A stretch of DNA of 64,000 nt from Niallia sp. FSL W8-0635 (GCF_038007965.1 NZ_JBBOYD010000001.1:1776501-1840500); one strand, 5' to 3'; shown: positions 26,429 through 39,668, numbered from the stretch's first letter. The notes: generated from the sequence alone by a model not told the origin. Numbers and translations are program-made.

Positions 26429-26908
26429 ATGAGTATAAAATCGAAAATAAAAACGTTCTTTTTTTTAGAAGATGAAGATTACGAAGAAGAGCAAGCTAGA
26501 TATCAAGAAGAGCCAAGCGAGCCTGCTAGAAATTATAAGCAGCCTGTTCAGCAAACTCAGCACAATCAACATATTCAACAACCGAAAAATAACCAAAATG
26601 TTGTTAGCTTACAGAGCATACAAAAATCATCTAAAGTATTTTTGGTTGAGCCACGGGTTTATGCAGAAGCACAGGATATTGCGGATCAGTTAAAAAACCG
26701 CCGTGCTGTGGTTGTGAATTTACAGCGAATTGAAAAGGACCAAGGGAAACGCATAGTAGATTTCTTGAGTGGAACTGTATATGCGATTGGTGGAGATATT
26801 CAAAAAATTGGTACAGACATATTCCTATGCACTCCAGATAATGTAGAAGTTTCAGGGAATATATCCCAAATCCTGCAGGATGCAGAATACGAAAATACGA
26901 GGTGGTAA
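26429..26908 (+). CDS. sepF: Cell division protein SepF
   Basis: SepF binds FtsZ filaments and the membrane and organises the Z-ring. The 159 residues comprise an N-terminal amphipathic membrane-targeting helix ([12 protein letters not shown]), an acidic then Gln/Asn-rich linker (about 15-58) and the SepF domain ([50 protein letters not shown]). The linker is rich in His, Gln and Asn. An AGGAGG SD precedes the ATG, 12 nt after ylmE. Confidence 0.97.
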   Translation: MSIKSKIKTFFFLEDEDYEEEQARYQEEPSEPARNYKQPVQQTQHNQHIQQPKNNQNVVSLQSIQKSSKVFLVEPRVYAEAQDIADQLKNRRAVVVNLQRIEKDQGKRIVDFLSGTVYAIGGDIQKIGTDIFLCTPDNVEVSGNISQILQDAEYENTRW

Positions 26909-26914
26909 CAACGA

Positions 26915-27178
26915 ATGACATTTATTATTTTAGTATTAGCTAAATTATTACAGTATTACTCCTATGCATTAATTATTTACATTCTAATGTCTTGGATTCC
27001 GAGTGCTCGTGAAACATCTATTGGTGTTTTTCTTGCTAAAGTATGTGAACCATACTTAGAAGTTTTCAGAAGGGTTATTCCACCAATTGGTATGCTAGAT
27101 ATTTCACCAATTGTTGCTATCTTTGTTTTAAACCTTGCTGGAATGGGAATTCAACAATTAGGAATGTGGTTTATATAA
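26915..27178 (+). CDS. ylmG: YggT family membrane protein YlmG
   Basis: An 87-residue protein with two membrane segments (about 1-25 and 62-87) and the family signature [14 protein letters not shown]...[26 protein letters not shown]. YggT proteins are linked to division and membrane organisation, but the exact role is unknown. It starts 6 nt after sepF with SD ACGAGGTGG. A short hairpin (27184-27206) follows. Confidence 0.93.
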   Translation: MTFIILVLAKLLQYYSYALIIYILMSWIPSARETSIGVFLAKVCEPYLEVFRRVIPPIGMLDISPIVAIFVLNLAGMGIQQLGMWFI

Positions 27179-27183
27179 GTTTA

Positions 27184-27206
27184 AGAGGGCTAATATAGCC
27201 CTTTTT
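27184..27206 (+). terminator. Weak hairpin between ylmG and ylmH
   Basis: A 7-bp stem AGGGCTA (27186-27192)/TAGCCCT (27196-27202) with five Ts. The short stem and tail suggest an attenuator or partial terminator. Confidence 0.55.
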
Positions 27207-27231
27207 CTATGCAAAAAAGGAGCTAAAAAAC

Positions 27232-28005
27232 ATGTCAATCTATCAACACTTTCGCCCAGAAGAAAGAGAGTTTATCGATCAAGTAGAAAATTGGCGAAGC
27301 TATGTCGAAAATACCTATTCCCCGAAATTATCCGATTTTTTGGATCCAAGGGAACAAAAAGTACTCAGTATGATTATTGGTGAGCATCAGGAAGTGAAAT
27401 TTCAGTTTTTTGGTGGATATGAACAGGCAGAAAGAAAACGCGCCCTCCTCTATCCTGAATATTACGAAGCAGATAAAGAGGATTTTAACTTATCTTTACT
27501 AGAAGTTAATTATCCAAAGAAATTTGTCACCATTGAACATCCACATGTTTTAGGAAGCTTAATGTCTCTTGGATTAAATCGTAATAAATTCGGTGATATT
27601 TTGGTTGTGGATGGGGAAATTCAATTTGTTGTTGCGGCAGAAGTAGAGGATTATGTAAGACTTCAGCTTGAATCGATCGGGAAAGCAAAGATAAGCCTTT
27701 CAGCTGTTTCTTTAGATAAACTTATTTTTAAAGAAGAGCATTGGACAGAAATCACTACGACCGTTTCCTCTCTGCGCCTCGATACACTAATTGCAGCTAT
27801 TTATAATTTTTCAAGGGAAAAGGCAAAAACATATATTACGCAAGGATTAGTAAAAGTGAATTTTACTTTAATTGAGAATGTTGCATTTATATGTGAAGAA
27901 GGAGATGTATTTTCCGTTCGGGGAGAAGGAAGAGCTACCATTAAATCCATGGAAGGTAGAACCAAAAAAGATAAATGGCGAATTGTGGTAGGTAAATTGA
28001 AGTAG
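27232..28005 (+). CDS. ylmH: S4-domain RNA-binding protein YlmH
   Basis: YlmH is a ribosome-associated S4-domain protein; in B. subtilis it has been tied to ribosome quality control. The 257-residue product has the N-terminal YlmH domain (HFRPEEREFIDQV, FLDPREQKVLSMI, FFGGYEQAERKRALL) and a C-terminal S4 fold at about 180-240 (RLDTLIAAIYNFSREKAKTYITQGLVKVN). The SD AAGGAGCT is upstream. Downstream is divIVA. Note that rqcH, another quality-control factor, lies in the same window. Confidence 0.94.
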   Translation: MSIYQHFRPEEREFIDQVENWRSYVENTYSPKLSDFLDPREQKVLSMIIGEHQEVKFQFFGGYEQAERKRALLYPEYYEADKEDFNLSLLEVNYPKKFVTIEHPHVLGSLMSLGLNRNKFGDILVVDGEIQFVVAAEVEDYVRLQLESIGKAKISLSAVSLDKLIFKEEHWTEITTTVSSLRLDTLIAAIYNFSREKAKTYITQGLVKVNFTLIENVAFICEEGDVFSVRGEGRATIKSMEGRTKKDKWRIVVGKLK

Positions 28006-28076
28006 ATAATAAGAGGGAAGAATAGCTGTGTAATTTCAAATCAAACAAAAAACATAGTTTTTTTATTGAATATATA

Positions 28077-28085
28077 TGATACAAT
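28077..28085 (+). promoter_or_regulatory. Candidate extended -10 promoter of divIVA
   Basis: TGATACAAT (28077-28085) is a TG-extended -10 in the 200-bp ylmH-divIVA gap. No convincing -35 is seen; the region upstream is T-rich. Confidence 0.4.
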
Positions 28086-28206
28086 ATTTTTTAGCAGCAT
28101 TATTTTTCATGTTTCTTCTTATTTTTTAAAAATAATGCAGGAAATTCGGTAATACTGTCGAAATAAGGATGATACATAAAGAAATTGAAGTTTGGGAGGT
28201 GGCATT

Positions 28207-28704
28207 ATGCCATTAACGCCGTTAGATATTCATAACAAGGAATTTGCCAAAGGCTTCCGCGGTTATGATGAAGATGAAGTAAATGAATTTCTTGACCAGG
28301 TAATTAAAGATTATGAAAATATTATCCGTGAGAAAAAAGAACTAGAAGAAAGATTAAACGAGTTAACTGATCGTATCGGCCACTATAATACAATTGAAGA
28401 AACGTTAAATAAATCCATTGTAGTAGCACAGGAAGCTGCCGAGGAAGTTAAACGTAATGCACAAAAAGAAGCAAAACTAATTATAAAAGAAGCAGAAAAA
28501 AATGCTGATCGCATTGTAAATGAATCATTATCGAAAGCAAGAAAGATTGCCCTTGAAATTGAAGAATTGAAAAAGCAATCAAAAGTATTCCGTACTCGAT
28601 TCAAAATGCTAATTGAAGCACAATTAGATATGCTGAATAATGATGATTGGGATCATTTGTTAGAATATGAATTAGATGCATCCGAATTAAATTCAACAAA
28701 ATAA
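28207..28704 (+). CDS. divIVA: DivIVA, polar and septal curvature-sensing scaffold
   Basis: DivIVA marks poles and septa and positions MinJ/MinCD and, in sporulation, the origin. The 165-residue protein has the conserved membrane-binding N-terminus PLTPLDIHNKEFAKGFRGYDEDEVNEFLDQV and a long coiled coil (about 35-145), ending with a charged tail. The start MPLTP at 28207 follows GGGAGGTGG; a GTG at 28192 adds only MGGGI and overlaps the SD. It is the last gene of the ylm group and stands directly before the T-box of ileS. Confidence 0.97.
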   Translation: MPLTPLDIHNKEFAKGFRGYDEDEVNEFLDQVIKDYENIIREKKELEERLNELTDRIGHYNTIEETLNKSIVVAQEAAEEVKRNAQKEAKLIIKEAEKNADRIVNESLSKARKIALEIEELKKQSKVFRTRFKMLIEAQLDMLNNDDWDHLLEYELDASELNSTK

Positions 28705-28714
28705 CTCCCAAGTC

Positions 28715-28744
28715 TTGACGAATGATGGAATGATGCAATATAAT
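28715..28744 (+). promoter_or_regulatory. Sigma-A promoter of ileS
   Basis: TTGACG (28715-28720), 18-bp spacer, TATAAT (28739-28744). The transcript would start near 28751, just before the T-box leader. Confidence 0.78.
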
Positions 28745-28769
28745 TTTCCACAAATATATATTCATGTAG

Positions 28770-29014
28770 CGTTGATAGGGATAGTAGATTTCCAGAAAAC
28801 TTAAAGTAGCGAATCAGGGATGGTGTAAGCCTGATATAAGTTGGAAATTGAAAATCACCCTGGAGTCCTTTTCTGAAATAGTAGTAAGAAGAGGCGGTTC
28901 ATTGCCGTTAATAAATGTCTAAGTGGATAAGAGTTTCTTTTATCTATAAGGGTGGTACCGCGGGAACCTTTAAAAACCTTCTCGTCCCTTTCGTGGGGAT
29001 GAGAAGGTTTTTTG
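28770..29014 (+). promoter_or_regulatory. T-box riboswitch for tRNA-Ile upstream of ileS
   Basis: The leader holds the AGTA bulge region (about 28781), a stem I specifier region with ATC (Ile) at 28854-28856, the T-box core AAGGGTGGTACCGCGGG (28948-28963) and an intrinsic terminator (stem about 28975-28990 with 28996-29011, then T-run). Uncharged tRNA-Ile pairs with the specifier and the UGGN bulge and stabilises the antiterminator. The specifier matches the downstream gene. Confidence 0.95.
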
Positions 29015-29117
29015 CTGTGTATACTGATTCTAAAAAAGCAGTTATGTCTATAATAGAATACTGAATATATAGAAGCTTACATGATGAAATAAAGATAAAA
29101 TGTGTTGGAGGAAGAAA

Positions 29118-31877
29118 ATGGAATATAAAGATACGTTGCTTATGCCAAAAACAGCCTTTCCGATGAGAGGGAATTTACCAAATCGCGAGCCTGATATGCA
29201 AGCGAAATGGAAAGAAATGAATATTTACGAAAAAGTACAAAACCGTACAAAAGGACGTCCAATGTTTGTTCTTCATGATGGACCCCCATATGCAAATGGT
29301 GATATACATATTGGGCATGCTTTGAACAAAATTTTAAAAGACTTTATTGTCCGTTATAAATCCATGACTGGATTCCAAGCACCATATGTGCCTGGTTGGG
29401 ATACACATGGTCTTCCAATCGAACAAGCTTTAACGAATAAAGGCGTTAAACGAAAAGAAATGACGATTGCAGAATTTCGTAAATTATGTGAAGAATATGC
29501 TTTAGAGCAAATTGACAGTCAAAGAGAACAGTTTAAGCGCTTAGGTGTTCGTGGGGATTGGGAAAATCCTTATATTACGTTAAAGCCTGCTTATGAAGCA
29601 CAGCAAATTAAAGTGTTTGGAGAAATGGCGAAAAAAGGCTATATCTATAAAGGGAAGAAGCCTGTATATTGGTCTCCAACAAGTGAATCAGCTCTAGCAG
29701 AAGCAGAAATTGAATATAAAGACAAAAAGTCGGCATCTATTTTTGTTGGATTTAAAGTCAAGGATGGTAAAGGTGTTTTAGCAGAAGATGTACAAATCGT
29801 AATTTGGACAACTACTCCTTGGACAATTCCTGCTAACTTAGGTATTTCCGTTCATCCTACATTAACGTATGTTGTTGTGGAAGAAAAAGGAAATCGATAT
29901 TTAGTTGCCCAAGACTTACTAGAAAGTGTTAAAACGGAAATTGGCTGGGAAGAGGCGAATGTTGTTCAAGAAGTGAAAGGTGCGGAGCTAGAGTATATTT
30001 TAGCCACACACCCAATTTATGGCCGTGATTCTTTAGTAATGCTAGGAGAACATGTAACAACAGATGCTGGTACTGGCTGTGTTCATACGGCACCAGGACA
30101 CGGGGAAGATGACTTCCTAGTTGGTCAAAAATATGGATTAGAAGTACTATGTCCTGTTGATGATAAAGGGGTTATGACAGAAGAGGCTCCTGGCTTTGAA
30201 GGACTATTCTATGATAAGGCAAATAAGCCAATTACAGAAAAGCTTGAAGAGGTTGGCGCATTATTAAAGCTTCAATTTATTACACACTCTTATCCACATG
30301 ACTGGAGAACGAAAAAACCAGTTATTTTCCGTGCAACAGCACAATGGTTTGCTTCTATTAAAGACTTTAGAAATGAACTATTGGATGCAGTTAAAGAAAC
30401 ACAGTGGGTACCTGCATGGGGTGAAACAAGATTGTATAATATGGTTCGTGATCGCGGTGACTGGTGTATTTCTAGACAACGGGCATGGGGTGTGCCAATT
30501 CCTGTATTCTATGCTGAAAATGGCGAGAGCATTATTACGGATGAAACAATTGAGCATATCTCTCATTTATTTAGAGAGAATGGTTCAAATATTTGGTTTG
30601 AAAAATCGGCTAAGGAATTATTGCCTGAAGGATTTACACATCCTGGCAGCCCGAATGGCGAATTTACAAAAGAAACAGATATCATGGATGTATGGTTTGA
30701 TTCAGGATCATCTCATCAAGCAGTATTGTTAGAAAGAGATGATTTACAACGTCCAGCAGATCTTTATTTAGAAGGATCTGACCAATATCGCGGTTGGTTT
30801 AACTCTTCTTTATCTACAGGCGTAGCAGTAACAGGTAAAGCACCTTATAAAGCTGTTTTAAGCCATGGTTTCGTGTTAGATGGAGAAGGACGTAAGATGA
30901 GTAAATCACTAGGAAATGTGATGGTTCCTGCAAAAGTCATGAACCAATTAGGTGCTGATATTTTACGCTTATGGGTAGCTTCTGTAGACTTCCAAGCAGA
31001 TGTACGTGTATCTGATGCTATTTTAAAACAAGTAACAGAAGGATATCGTAAAATCAGAAATACTTTCCGTTTCTTATTAGGTAACCTAGCTGATTTTAAC
31101 CCAGAAACAGATGCACTTGCTTACGCAGAATTACGTGAAGTGGATCAATTTATGATGATCAAGTTAAATAAGCTTATTAAATCTGTGACAGAATCCTATG
31201 ATAAATATGAATTCTCTACTATTTATCATAATATTAATAATTTCTGTACATTAGATTTAAGTTCATTCTATCTTGATTTCTCAAAAGATGTTCTTTACAT
31301 TGAAGCAACAAATAATAAAGAAAGAAGAGCGATTCAAACCGTTCTTTACGAAAGCTTAATGAGCTTAACGAAGCTAGTTGCACCAATCTTACCACATACT
31401 GCTGATGAGGTATGGGATCATATTTCTTCTGTAAAAGAGGAAAGTGTTCAGTTAACTGATTTCCCTGAATACAGAACATTTGAAAATAGTGATGCGGTAG
31501 AGGAAAAATGGAATAAATTCTTGGTTGTACGTGATGATGTACTTAAAGCATTAGAAGAAGCACGTAATCAAAAAGTAATTGGTAAATCTCTTGCTGCGAA
31601 AGTTACTTTGTATGTGAATGAAGAAGTAGGTACACTACTAAATTCTATTCAAGAAAACTTACAGCAATTATTTATCGTATCAGGATTTGAAATTGCTGGT
31701 GAATATAATAGTGCACCAGAAGAGGCATTAAAGCTAGAAAATGCTGCAATCGTAGTATCAAAAGCAGATGGTGAAACATGTGAAAGATGCTGGACTGTTA
31801 CAACAGACGTTGGCACAGTAAAAGCACATCCAACACTATGTAAAAGATGCGCACTTGTAGTAGAAGAAAATTATTAA
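29118..31877 (+). CDS. ileS: Isoleucyl-tRNA synthetase
   Basis: This class I aminoacyl-tRNA synthetase has 919 residues. Visible are [25 protein letters not shown], the HIGH motif ([11 protein letters not shown]), the CP1 editing domain ([27 protein letters not shown]), the KMSKS loop ([10 protein letters not shown]), the anticodon-binding domain and a C-terminal zinc site (CERCW...CKRC). The ATG at 29118 follows TTGGAGGAA; a start at 29100 is less consistent with the family. It is controlled by the tRNA-Ile T-box. Confidence 0.99.
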   Translation: MEYKDTLLMPKTAFPMRGNLPNREPDMQAKWKEMNIYEKVQNRTKGRPMFVLHDGPPYANGDIHIGHALNKILKDFIVRYKSMTGFQAPYVPGWDTHGLPIEQALTNKGVKRKEMTIAEFRKLCEEYALEQIDSQREQFKRLGVRGDWENPYITLKPAYEAQQIKVFGEMAKKGYIYKGKKPVYWSPTSESALAEAEIEYKDKKSASIFVGFKVKDGKGVLAEDVQIVIWTTTPWTIPANLGISVHPTLTYVVVEEKGNRYLVAQDLLESVKTEIGWEEANVVQEVKGAELEYILATHPIYGRDSLVMLGEHVTTDAGTGCVHTAPGHGEDDFLVGQKYGLEVLCPVDDKGVMTEEAPGFEGLFYDKANKPITEKLEEVGALLKLQFITHSYPHDWRTKKPVIFRATAQWFASIKDFRNELLDAVKETQWVPAWGETRLYNMVRDRGDWCISRQRAWGVPIPVFYAENGESIITDETIEHISHLFRENGSNIWFEKSAKELLPEGFTHPGSPNGEFTKETDIMDVWFDSGSSHQAVLLERDDLQRPADLYLEGSDQYRGWFNSSLSTGVAVTGKAPYKAVLSHGFVLDGEGRKMSKSLGNVMVPAKVMNQLGADILRLWVASVDFQADVRVSDAILKQVTEGYRKIRNTFRFLLGNLADFNPETDALAYAELREVDQFMMIKLNKLIKSVTESYDKYEFSTIYHNINNFCTLDLSSFYLDFSKDVLYIEATNNKERRAIQTVLYESLMSLTKLVAPILPHTADEVWDHISSVKEESVQLTDFPEYRTFENSDAVEEKWNKFLVVRDDVLKALEEARNQKVIGKSLAAKVTLYVNEEVGTLLNSIQENLQQLFIVSGFEIAGEYNSAPEEALKLENAAIVVSKADGETCERCWTVTTDVGTVKAHPTLCKRCALVVEENY

Positions 31878-31889
31878 GAAACACTTATG

Positions 31890-31925
31890 AAGCCGATAAA
31901 CTTTCATTAGTTTATCGGTTTTTTG
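31890..31925 (+). terminator. Terminator after ileS
   Basis: An 11-12 bp stem AAGCCGATAAAC (31890-31901)/GTTTATCGGTT (31910-31920) followed by six Ts. Confidence 0.92.
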
Positions 31926-32190
31926 CTTTTAAAAGATAGTTTAAAACAAAAAAATTAAAGGAAAAAAGTTTTGTAAAAGCCTTTTATTGGGAAAGGAAAA
32001 GAAGAATTAATGAATACATAGCGTGAAAGTAATGTCCGTCTATTATCTTGATGCAGGTGGAATTTTTTATACATACGTAATAAAGAGAAATAATACCACC
32101 TCCGTTAATAGTTGTTATGCCTGTTAAATCTTTAATCGTTTTTTGTCTTCTTCAATGGAAATGCTAAAGATAATTAAAGAAACGGAGGTA
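31926..32190 (+). other. ileS-ylyA intergenic region
   Basis: About 265 bp without a credible ORF. I see no well-formed sigma-A promoter, repeat or terminator. The ylyA SD (GGAGG) is at 32184-32188. Confidence 0.5.
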
Positions 32191-32196
32191 ATGGAA

Positions 32197-32478
32197 TTGA
32201 ATTCAACTATTGAAAAGCTTTATACAGAACTCCGTATGACACAAATCGAATTAGCAACAACATTAAGAGTGAAAAGAGACTCGAAAATCAATAAATACAT
32301 TGAAGAAGAATTAAGAGATGTAGAAGAAACAATGCAAAAATTAGAAAATGGTAATTATGGAATGTGCGAAATGTCAGGTGAATTACTGCCTGTTGATTTG
32401 TTGGAAATGATTCCAACGATTCGATCGAAAGAGGATATAAATAGTATTCAATCCTATTATAGAAAGTCCATTCATTAG
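32197..32478 (+). CDS. ylyA: DksA/TraR-type protein with degenerate zinc finger (YlyA-like)
   Basis: The protein has an N-terminal alpha-helical hairpin (LYTELRMTQIELATTLRV...IEEELRDVEETMQKLENGNYG) followed by a C-terminal segment matching the DksA/TraR finger, YGMCEMSGELLPVDLLEMIPTIRS. Only the first cysteine of the C4 site is kept; the others are replaced, so zinc binding is doubtful. B. subtilis has a comparable protein, YlyA, just before lspA; it interacts with RNA polymerase in late sporulation. I choose TTG at 32197 because GGAGG lies 8 nt upstream; ATG at 32191 has only 2 nt spacing. Length would be 93 or 95 residues. Confidence 0.8.
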   Translation: MNSTIEKLYTELRMTQIELATTLRVKRDSKINKYIEEELRDVEETMQKLENGNYGMCEMSGELLPVDLLEMIPTIRSKEDINSIQSYYRKSIH

Positions 32479-32584
32479 AAGGTGATGATATATAGCTTGC
32501 ATTTAAAATAATTAACCAAGCTATCGTTTTCATCTGGTTTATGCTAAAATGCTAAAGGAGACTCGAGAATTGGAGGAAACTTTA

Positions 32585-33082
32585 GTGTTTTATTACATAA
32601 TTGCAGCTATAATTATTATTCTTGATCAATGGACGAAATGGTTAGTTGTAAAAAATATGGAACTTGGAGAAAGTATCGAAGTAATAAAAGATTTTTTCTA
32701 TCTGACATCCCATCGTAATAGTGGTGCAGCTTGGGGAATGCTTGAGAATCAAATGGTGTTCTTCTATATTATCACTGTTATCGTTGTAATTGGATTGATT
32801 TATTTAATTCAGACAGGTACGAAAGGGAAAATTCTTTATGGTGTTTCTCTTGGTCTTATTTTAGGGGGGGCAATCGGCAATTTTATTGACCGCGCGCGCC
32901 ATCAATATGTAGTAGACTTTATCAATACGTATATCTTTAATTATGATTTCCCAATATTTAATATTGCAGACTCATCTTTAGTAATTGGAGTTATTTTATT
33001 AATCCTAGTTATGCTGAAGGAGGATAGAGACGCAAAGAAGGAGAAGAAACATGGAAAAAAAGGAACATATCATTCAGAGTGA
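32585..33082 (+). CDS. lspA: Lipoprotein signal peptidase (signal peptidase II)
   Basis: LspA is a membrane aspartic protease that removes signal peptides from lipoproteins. The 165-residue product has four membrane helices, [31 protein letters not shown], and the catalytic Asp102 (GNFIDRA) and Asp129 (FNIADSS). The start is GTG at 32585 with TGGAGGA 7 nt upstream; the ATG at 32549 is 5' of that SD and would add an unlikely charged leader. The lysine-rich C-terminal tail overlaps rluD by 32 nt. Confidence 0.97.
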   Translation: MFYYIIAAIIIILDQWTKWLVVKNMELGESIEVIKDFFYLTSHRNSGAAWGMLENQMVFFYIITVIVVIGLIYLIQTGTKGKILYGVSLGLILGGAIGNFIDRARHQYVVDFINTYIFNYDFPIFNIADSSLVIGVILLILVMLKEDRDAKKEKKHGKKGTYHSE

Positions 33083-33962
33083 ACAAGTAAATGAACGAAT
33101 CGACAAAATCGTTTCTACGATTAACAGTGATTGGTCGAGAACACAGGTTCAACAATGGATAAAAGACGGTCATGTTACGGTTAATGGACAAACGGTAAAA
33201 ACAAAGTATAAAGGTGTTTTAAATGATGTAGTCGAAATTGAAGTACCAGATGCTATCGAATTAGATGTCGAAGCTGAAGAAATGGATTTAGATATTTATT
33301 ATGAAGATAGTGATGTTATCGTAGTAAATAAACCAAAAGGAATGGTTGTACACCCAGCACCAGGTCATGTAACGGGCACATTAGTAAATGGCTTAATGGC
33401 ACATTGTAAAGATCTTTCTGGTATAAATGGTGTAATGAGACCAGGAATTGTTCATCGAATCGATAAAGATACATCTGGGCTTTTAATGGTTGCTAAAAAT
33501 GATGCTGCACATGAAAGTCTTGTTAATCAGTTAGTGGCAAAAACAGTAACGAGAAAATATAAAGCTTTAGTACATGGTTCTATCCCACATGATTATGGAA
33601 CGATTGAGGCGCCAATTGGTCGTGATACGAAAGATAGACAAAGTATGACGGTATTAGATAAGGGCAAGCATGCTGTTACTCATTTCCATGTATTAGAAAG
33701 AATCGATGGATACACCTATATTGAATGCCAATTAGAGACTGGACGTACCCATCAAATTCGTGTGCATATGAAGTATATTGGCTATCCACTTGTAGGAGAT
33801 CCTAAATATGGACCAAGAAAAACATTGGATATCGGCGGTCAGGCACTGCATGCAGGAATACTAGGATTTGAACATCCACGCACAGGGGAATATTTAGAGT
33901 TTGAAGCACCACTTCCTAAAGACTATGAGAATCTTCTAGATACATTACGAAATAATCGTTGA
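33051..33962 (+). CDS. rluD: RluA-family rRNA pseudouridine synthase (RluD-like, YlyB)
   Basis: A 303-residue pseudouridine synthase with an N-terminal S4 domain ([34 protein letters not shown]) and the catalytic motif [10 protein letters not shown] with Asp138. Other motifs are [15 protein letters not shown] and [11 protein letters not shown]. RluD-type enzymes modify 23S rRNA helix 69; the substrate here is inferred from the family. It overlaps the lspA 3' end, and the pyr promoter -35 begins inside its stop region. Confidence 0.94.
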   Translation: MEKKEHIIQSEQVNERIDKIVSTINSDWSRTQVQQWIKDGHVTVNGQTVKTKYKGVLNDVVEIEVPDAIELDVEAEEMDLDIYYEDSDVIVVNKPKGMVVHPAPGHVTGTLVNGLMAHCKDLSGINGVMRPGIVHRIDKDTSGLLMVAKNDAAHESLVNQLVAKTVTRKYKALVHGSIPHDYGTIEAPIGRDTKDRQSMTVLDKGKHAVTHFHVLERIDGYTYIECQLETGRTHQIRVHMKYIGYPLVGDPKYGPRKTLDIGGQALHAGILGFEHPRTGEYLEFEAPLPKDYENLLDTLRNNR

Positions 33963-33988
33963 CACGCTTTTAATTTTATATTAAGATA
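33960..33988 (+). promoter_or_regulatory. Sigma-A promoter of the pyr operon
   Basis: TTGACA (33960-33965), 17-bp spacer, TAAGAT (33983-33988). The hexamer overlaps the rluD stop codon. The transcript start would be near 33995, directly before the first PyrR-binding leader. Confidence 0.75.
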
Positions 33989-34004
33989 ACGTTAGTTGAA
34001 TAAG

Positions 34005-34121
34005 TCCTTTAAATCAATCCCGTGAGGTTGAGAAGGAAACGGATCCTAGCTATTTTAAGCAATAGCTATATTGGTATACGTCTATCCTCTCATCTAAAAG
34101 GGTGAGGGGATATTTTTTTTT
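34005..34121 (+). promoter_or_regulatory. PyrR-dependent attenuator 1 (upstream of pyrR)
   Basis: The PyrR-binding loop (34005-34037) contains the conserved CCNGTGAGGNTGAGAAGG pattern flanked by TCCTTT and AAGGA. A hairpin AGCTATT/AATAGCT follows, then a terminator (TATCCTCTCATC 34083-34094 with GGTGAGGGGATA 34101-34112, T9 tail). UMP- or UTP-bound PyrR stabilises the binding loop and so favours termination. Confidence 0.93.
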
Positions 34122-34136
34122 AGAAAATATGATTGA

Positions 34137-34703
<567 letters not shown>

Positions 34704-34709
34704 ATAGAG

Positions 34710-34816
34710 CCCTTTTAATAGCAGTCCTGTGAGGCTGAGAAGGGGAGTTTTTTTCATCAGGTTTCTTTAAGCCTGTATAAAACCCCTTTTCAGCTGCGCT
34801 GAAAAGGGGTTTTATT
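34710..34816 (+). promoter_or_regulatory. PyrR-dependent attenuator 2 (pyrR-pyrP)
   Basis: PyrR-binding RNA at 34710-34745 (CCCTTTT, then TCCTGTGAGGCTGAGAAGGGG), followed by a perfect 15-bp terminator stem (34780-34794 with 34798-34812, 3-nt loop) and a T-rich tail. Confidence 0.94.
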
Positions 34817-34882
34817 TATGTAATAGGGGATATTAATAGCAATTATACAAGTAATTTTTTTAAACAGAAAGAGGAGACAGCA

Positions 34883-36208
34883 ATGAACGAAACAAAACCC
34901 TTATTAGGAATTAAAGACAAGCCAAGTGCCCTTCAGTGGGTAACGTTAAGCTTACAGCATTTATTCGCTATGTTTGGTGCAACAGTGTTAGTACCATTCT
35001 TAATAGAAATGAACCCTGCGGTTGCTTTAGTCTCAAGTGGTGTAGGTACACTCGCATTCTTAATCATTACGCAATTTAAGGTTCCGGCCTACTTAGGATC
35101 ATCCTTCGCCTTTATCGCACCAGTAATAGCTGCGAAGACAATGCCTGGTGGAGGTATAGGGGCAGCCATGATTGGAACATTTATAGCCGGGATTGTATAC
35201 GGCATCGTATCCTTAATCATCAAAAAAGCTGGTTATCGTTGGATTATGAATATCCTACCGCCGATTGTTGTTGGACCAGTAATCATGGTTATCGGGCTAG
35301 CATTAGCTTCCACAGCAGTAGGGCAAGCAATGTATGTAAATAATGGTAGTGAAAATCAAGAATATAGCTTGCTTTATATCTCTGTTGCGCTAGTAACCTT
35401 ACTAGCGACAATACTTTTCACCATGTTTGGCAAAGGAGTATTTAGCTTCATCCCAATCTTAGCAGGAATAATTGTTGGTTATGTATATGCCTTACTAGTA
35501 GGTGTTGTTAACTTCCAAGGTGTTCTGGATGCGAAATGGTTTGCAATGCCAGATTTCATCTTCCCATTTGTAGATTATCCAGTATCAGTTAATCTTGCCT
35601 TACTAACAATATTTGTACCAGTTGCAATTGTTACATTAACAGAGCATATTGGTCATCAGCTTGTATTAAGTAAAGTTGTTGGCAAAGATTATATTAAAGA
35701 TCCTGGGTTACACAGAAGTATTTTAGGTGATGGAACAGCAACCATTCTCTCCGCATTAATGGGTGGCCCTGCCAAAACAACGTATGGAGAGAACATCGGA
35801 GTATTAGCTATCACAAGAGTATACAGCGTTTATGTATTAGCAGGAGCGGCAGTACTTGCAATCGGGTTTGGATTTATTGGCAAAATCGCAGCATTGATTC
35901 AATCCATCCCAACACCGGTAATGGGAGGAGTATCGATCCTTCTATTCGGAATCATCGCTTCCTCAGGTTTAAGAATCATTGTAGAAGCAAAGATTGACTT
36001 CAATAAAAATCGCAATTTAGTCATTGCATCAGTCATCCTAGTAACAGGAATCGGAGGCTTCTCCATTCATATGGGAGAAAACTTTAAATTAGAAGGAATG
36101 GCATTTGCCGCAATCCTAGGAATTATCTTAAATCTAGTATTGCCAGGTAGAGAAAAAGTAAAAGAAGATTTATTTGAAGAGGCAATTGCCGTAGACGAAA
36201 CTAAATAG
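34883..36208 (+). CDS. pyrP: Uracil permease PyrP
   Basis: A 441-residue NCS2/UraA-type symporter with about 14 membrane segments that imports uracil. Family features are LGIKDKPSALQWVTLSLQHLFAMFGATVLVPFL, the TEHIGHQLVLSK helix and GGPAKTTYGENIGVLAITRVYS. The SD AGAGGAGA is 9 nt upstream. It lies between the second and third PyrR attenuators, so import and synthesis are switched together. Confidence 0.97.
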   Translation: MNETKPLLGIKDKPSALQWVTLSLQHLFAMFGATVLVPFLIEMNPAVALVSSGVGTLAFLIITQFKVPAYLGSSFAFIAPVIAAKTMPGGGIGAAMIGTFIAGIVYGIVSLIIKKAGYRWIMNILPPIVVGPVIMVIGLALASTAVGQAMYVNNGSENQEYSLLYISVALVTLLATILFTMFGKGVFSFIPILAGIIVGYVYALLVGVVNFQGVLDAKWFAMPDFIFPFVDYPVSVNLALLTIFVPVAIVTLTEHIGHQLVLSKVVGKDYIKDPGLHRSILGDGTATILSALMGGPAKTTYGENIGVLAITRVYSVYVLAGAAVLAIGFGFIGKIAALIQSIPTPVMGGVSILLFGIIASSGLRIIVEAKIDFNKNRNLVIASVILVTGIGGFSIHMGENFKLEGMAFAAILGIILNLVLPGREKVKEDLFEEAIAVDETK

Positions 36209-36210
36209 TA

Positions 36211-36349
36211 ACACCTTTTAAACAAGTACAGAGAGACTTATAAGGGTGCCAAAAATGATGCATAGATTGTATGTGCTAGGTTCACTTTGCCTAAATCTAC
36301 GCAGAATCAAACTTTTTGACGCCCTAACAAGTTGTTAGGGCGTTTTTTT
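36211..36349 (+). promoter_or_regulatory. PyrR-dependent attenuator 3 (pyrP-pyrB)
   Basis: PyrR-binding RNA at 36211-36247 has the divergent core ACAGAGAGACTTATAAGGG. A terminator follows: 11-bp stem ACGCCCTAACA (36319-36329)/TGTTAGGGCGT (36333-36343) and a T7 tail. Confidence 0.9.
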
Positions 36350-36362
36350 AGAAAAAAAGTAG

Positions 36363-38570
<2,208 letters not shown>

Positions 38571-38574
<4 letters not shown>

Positions 38575-39668
38575 AAAAACAATTAATTCTTGAAGATGGC
38601 ACGGTATTTATCGGAAAAGGCTTCGGTGCCGATACAGAAAAATTTGGTGAAGTAGTATTTAACACAGGAATGACAGGCTATCAGGAAATTCTATCCGATC
38701 CATCCTACTGTGGACAAATTGTCACACTTACGTATCCTTTGGTAGGAAATTATGGCATCAATCGAGATGATTTCGAATCGATAACGCCAGCCATTCATGG
38801 ATTTATTGTGAAAGAAGTGTGTGATTTTCCTTCAAACTGGCGTAATGAACTATCCTTAGATGAATATTTCAAACAAAAGAATATCCCAGGAATTGCAGGA
38901 ATTGATACGAGAAAATTAACCCGTATTATCCGTCAATATGGAACGTTAAAAGGAGCAATTTGCAGCATCGAGGAAAATGCAGAGGAAGTAATCGCAAAAT
39001 TAAAAGGGATTACGTTAAGCACAGACCAAGTAAAGCAAGTTTCTACAAAGAAACCATATCCAAGTCCAGGCCGTGGAAGTCGCGTTGTGTTAGTAGACTA
39101 TGGCATGAAGCATGGAATTTTACGAGAATTAAATAAACGAGATTGTGATGTAATCGTTGTTCCTTATAATACTACAGCAGAAGACATTCTACATTTAAGT
39201 CCAGACGGAGTGATGCTATCAAATGGACCTGGGGATCCAAAGGATGTGCCCGAGTCCATTGAAGCAATTAAAGGAATTATTGGAAAAGTACCACTGTTTG
39301 GAATCTGTCTAGGTCATCAATTGTTCGCACTTGCAAGTGGGGCAAACACAGAGAAAATGAAGTTTGGTCATAGAGGATCAAACCACCCCGTGAAGGATTT
39401 GTTAACAGGAAAAGTTTCTCTAACATCTCAAAACCATGGCTATACAGTAGAAGAAGAATCTATTAAGCATACAAACTTAGAAGTAACACATATTGCTTTA
39501 AATGATGGAACAATCGAAGGCTTACAGCATAAAGAATATCCAGCATTTACGGTGCAATATCATCCAGAAGCTTCACCTGGACCAGAGGATGCTAACTATT
39601 TATTCGATCGTTTTATGGAAATGATACAATCTCACAAACAGGAAGGTGCCGCATATGTCAAAGCTTAA
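38571..39668 (+). CDS. carA: Carbamoyl-phosphate synthase small (glutaminase) subunit
   Basis: The small subunit releases ammonia from glutamine for CarB. The 365-residue protein has the N-terminal CPSase domain ([15 protein letters not shown]) and a class I amidotransferase domain with the nucleophile Cys in [14 protein letters not shown] and the His/Glu in [10 protein letters not shown]. The start at 38571 overlaps the pyrC stop (ATGA). It overlaps carB by 14 nt. Being in the pyr operon, it is the pyrimidine-specific (PyrAA) copy. Confidence 0.98.

Noticed and set aside
32549..32584. Upstream ATG start for lspA
   Set aside because: It lies 5' of the good SD at 32571-32577 and would put a charged leader before the first membrane helix; GTG at 32585 fits better.
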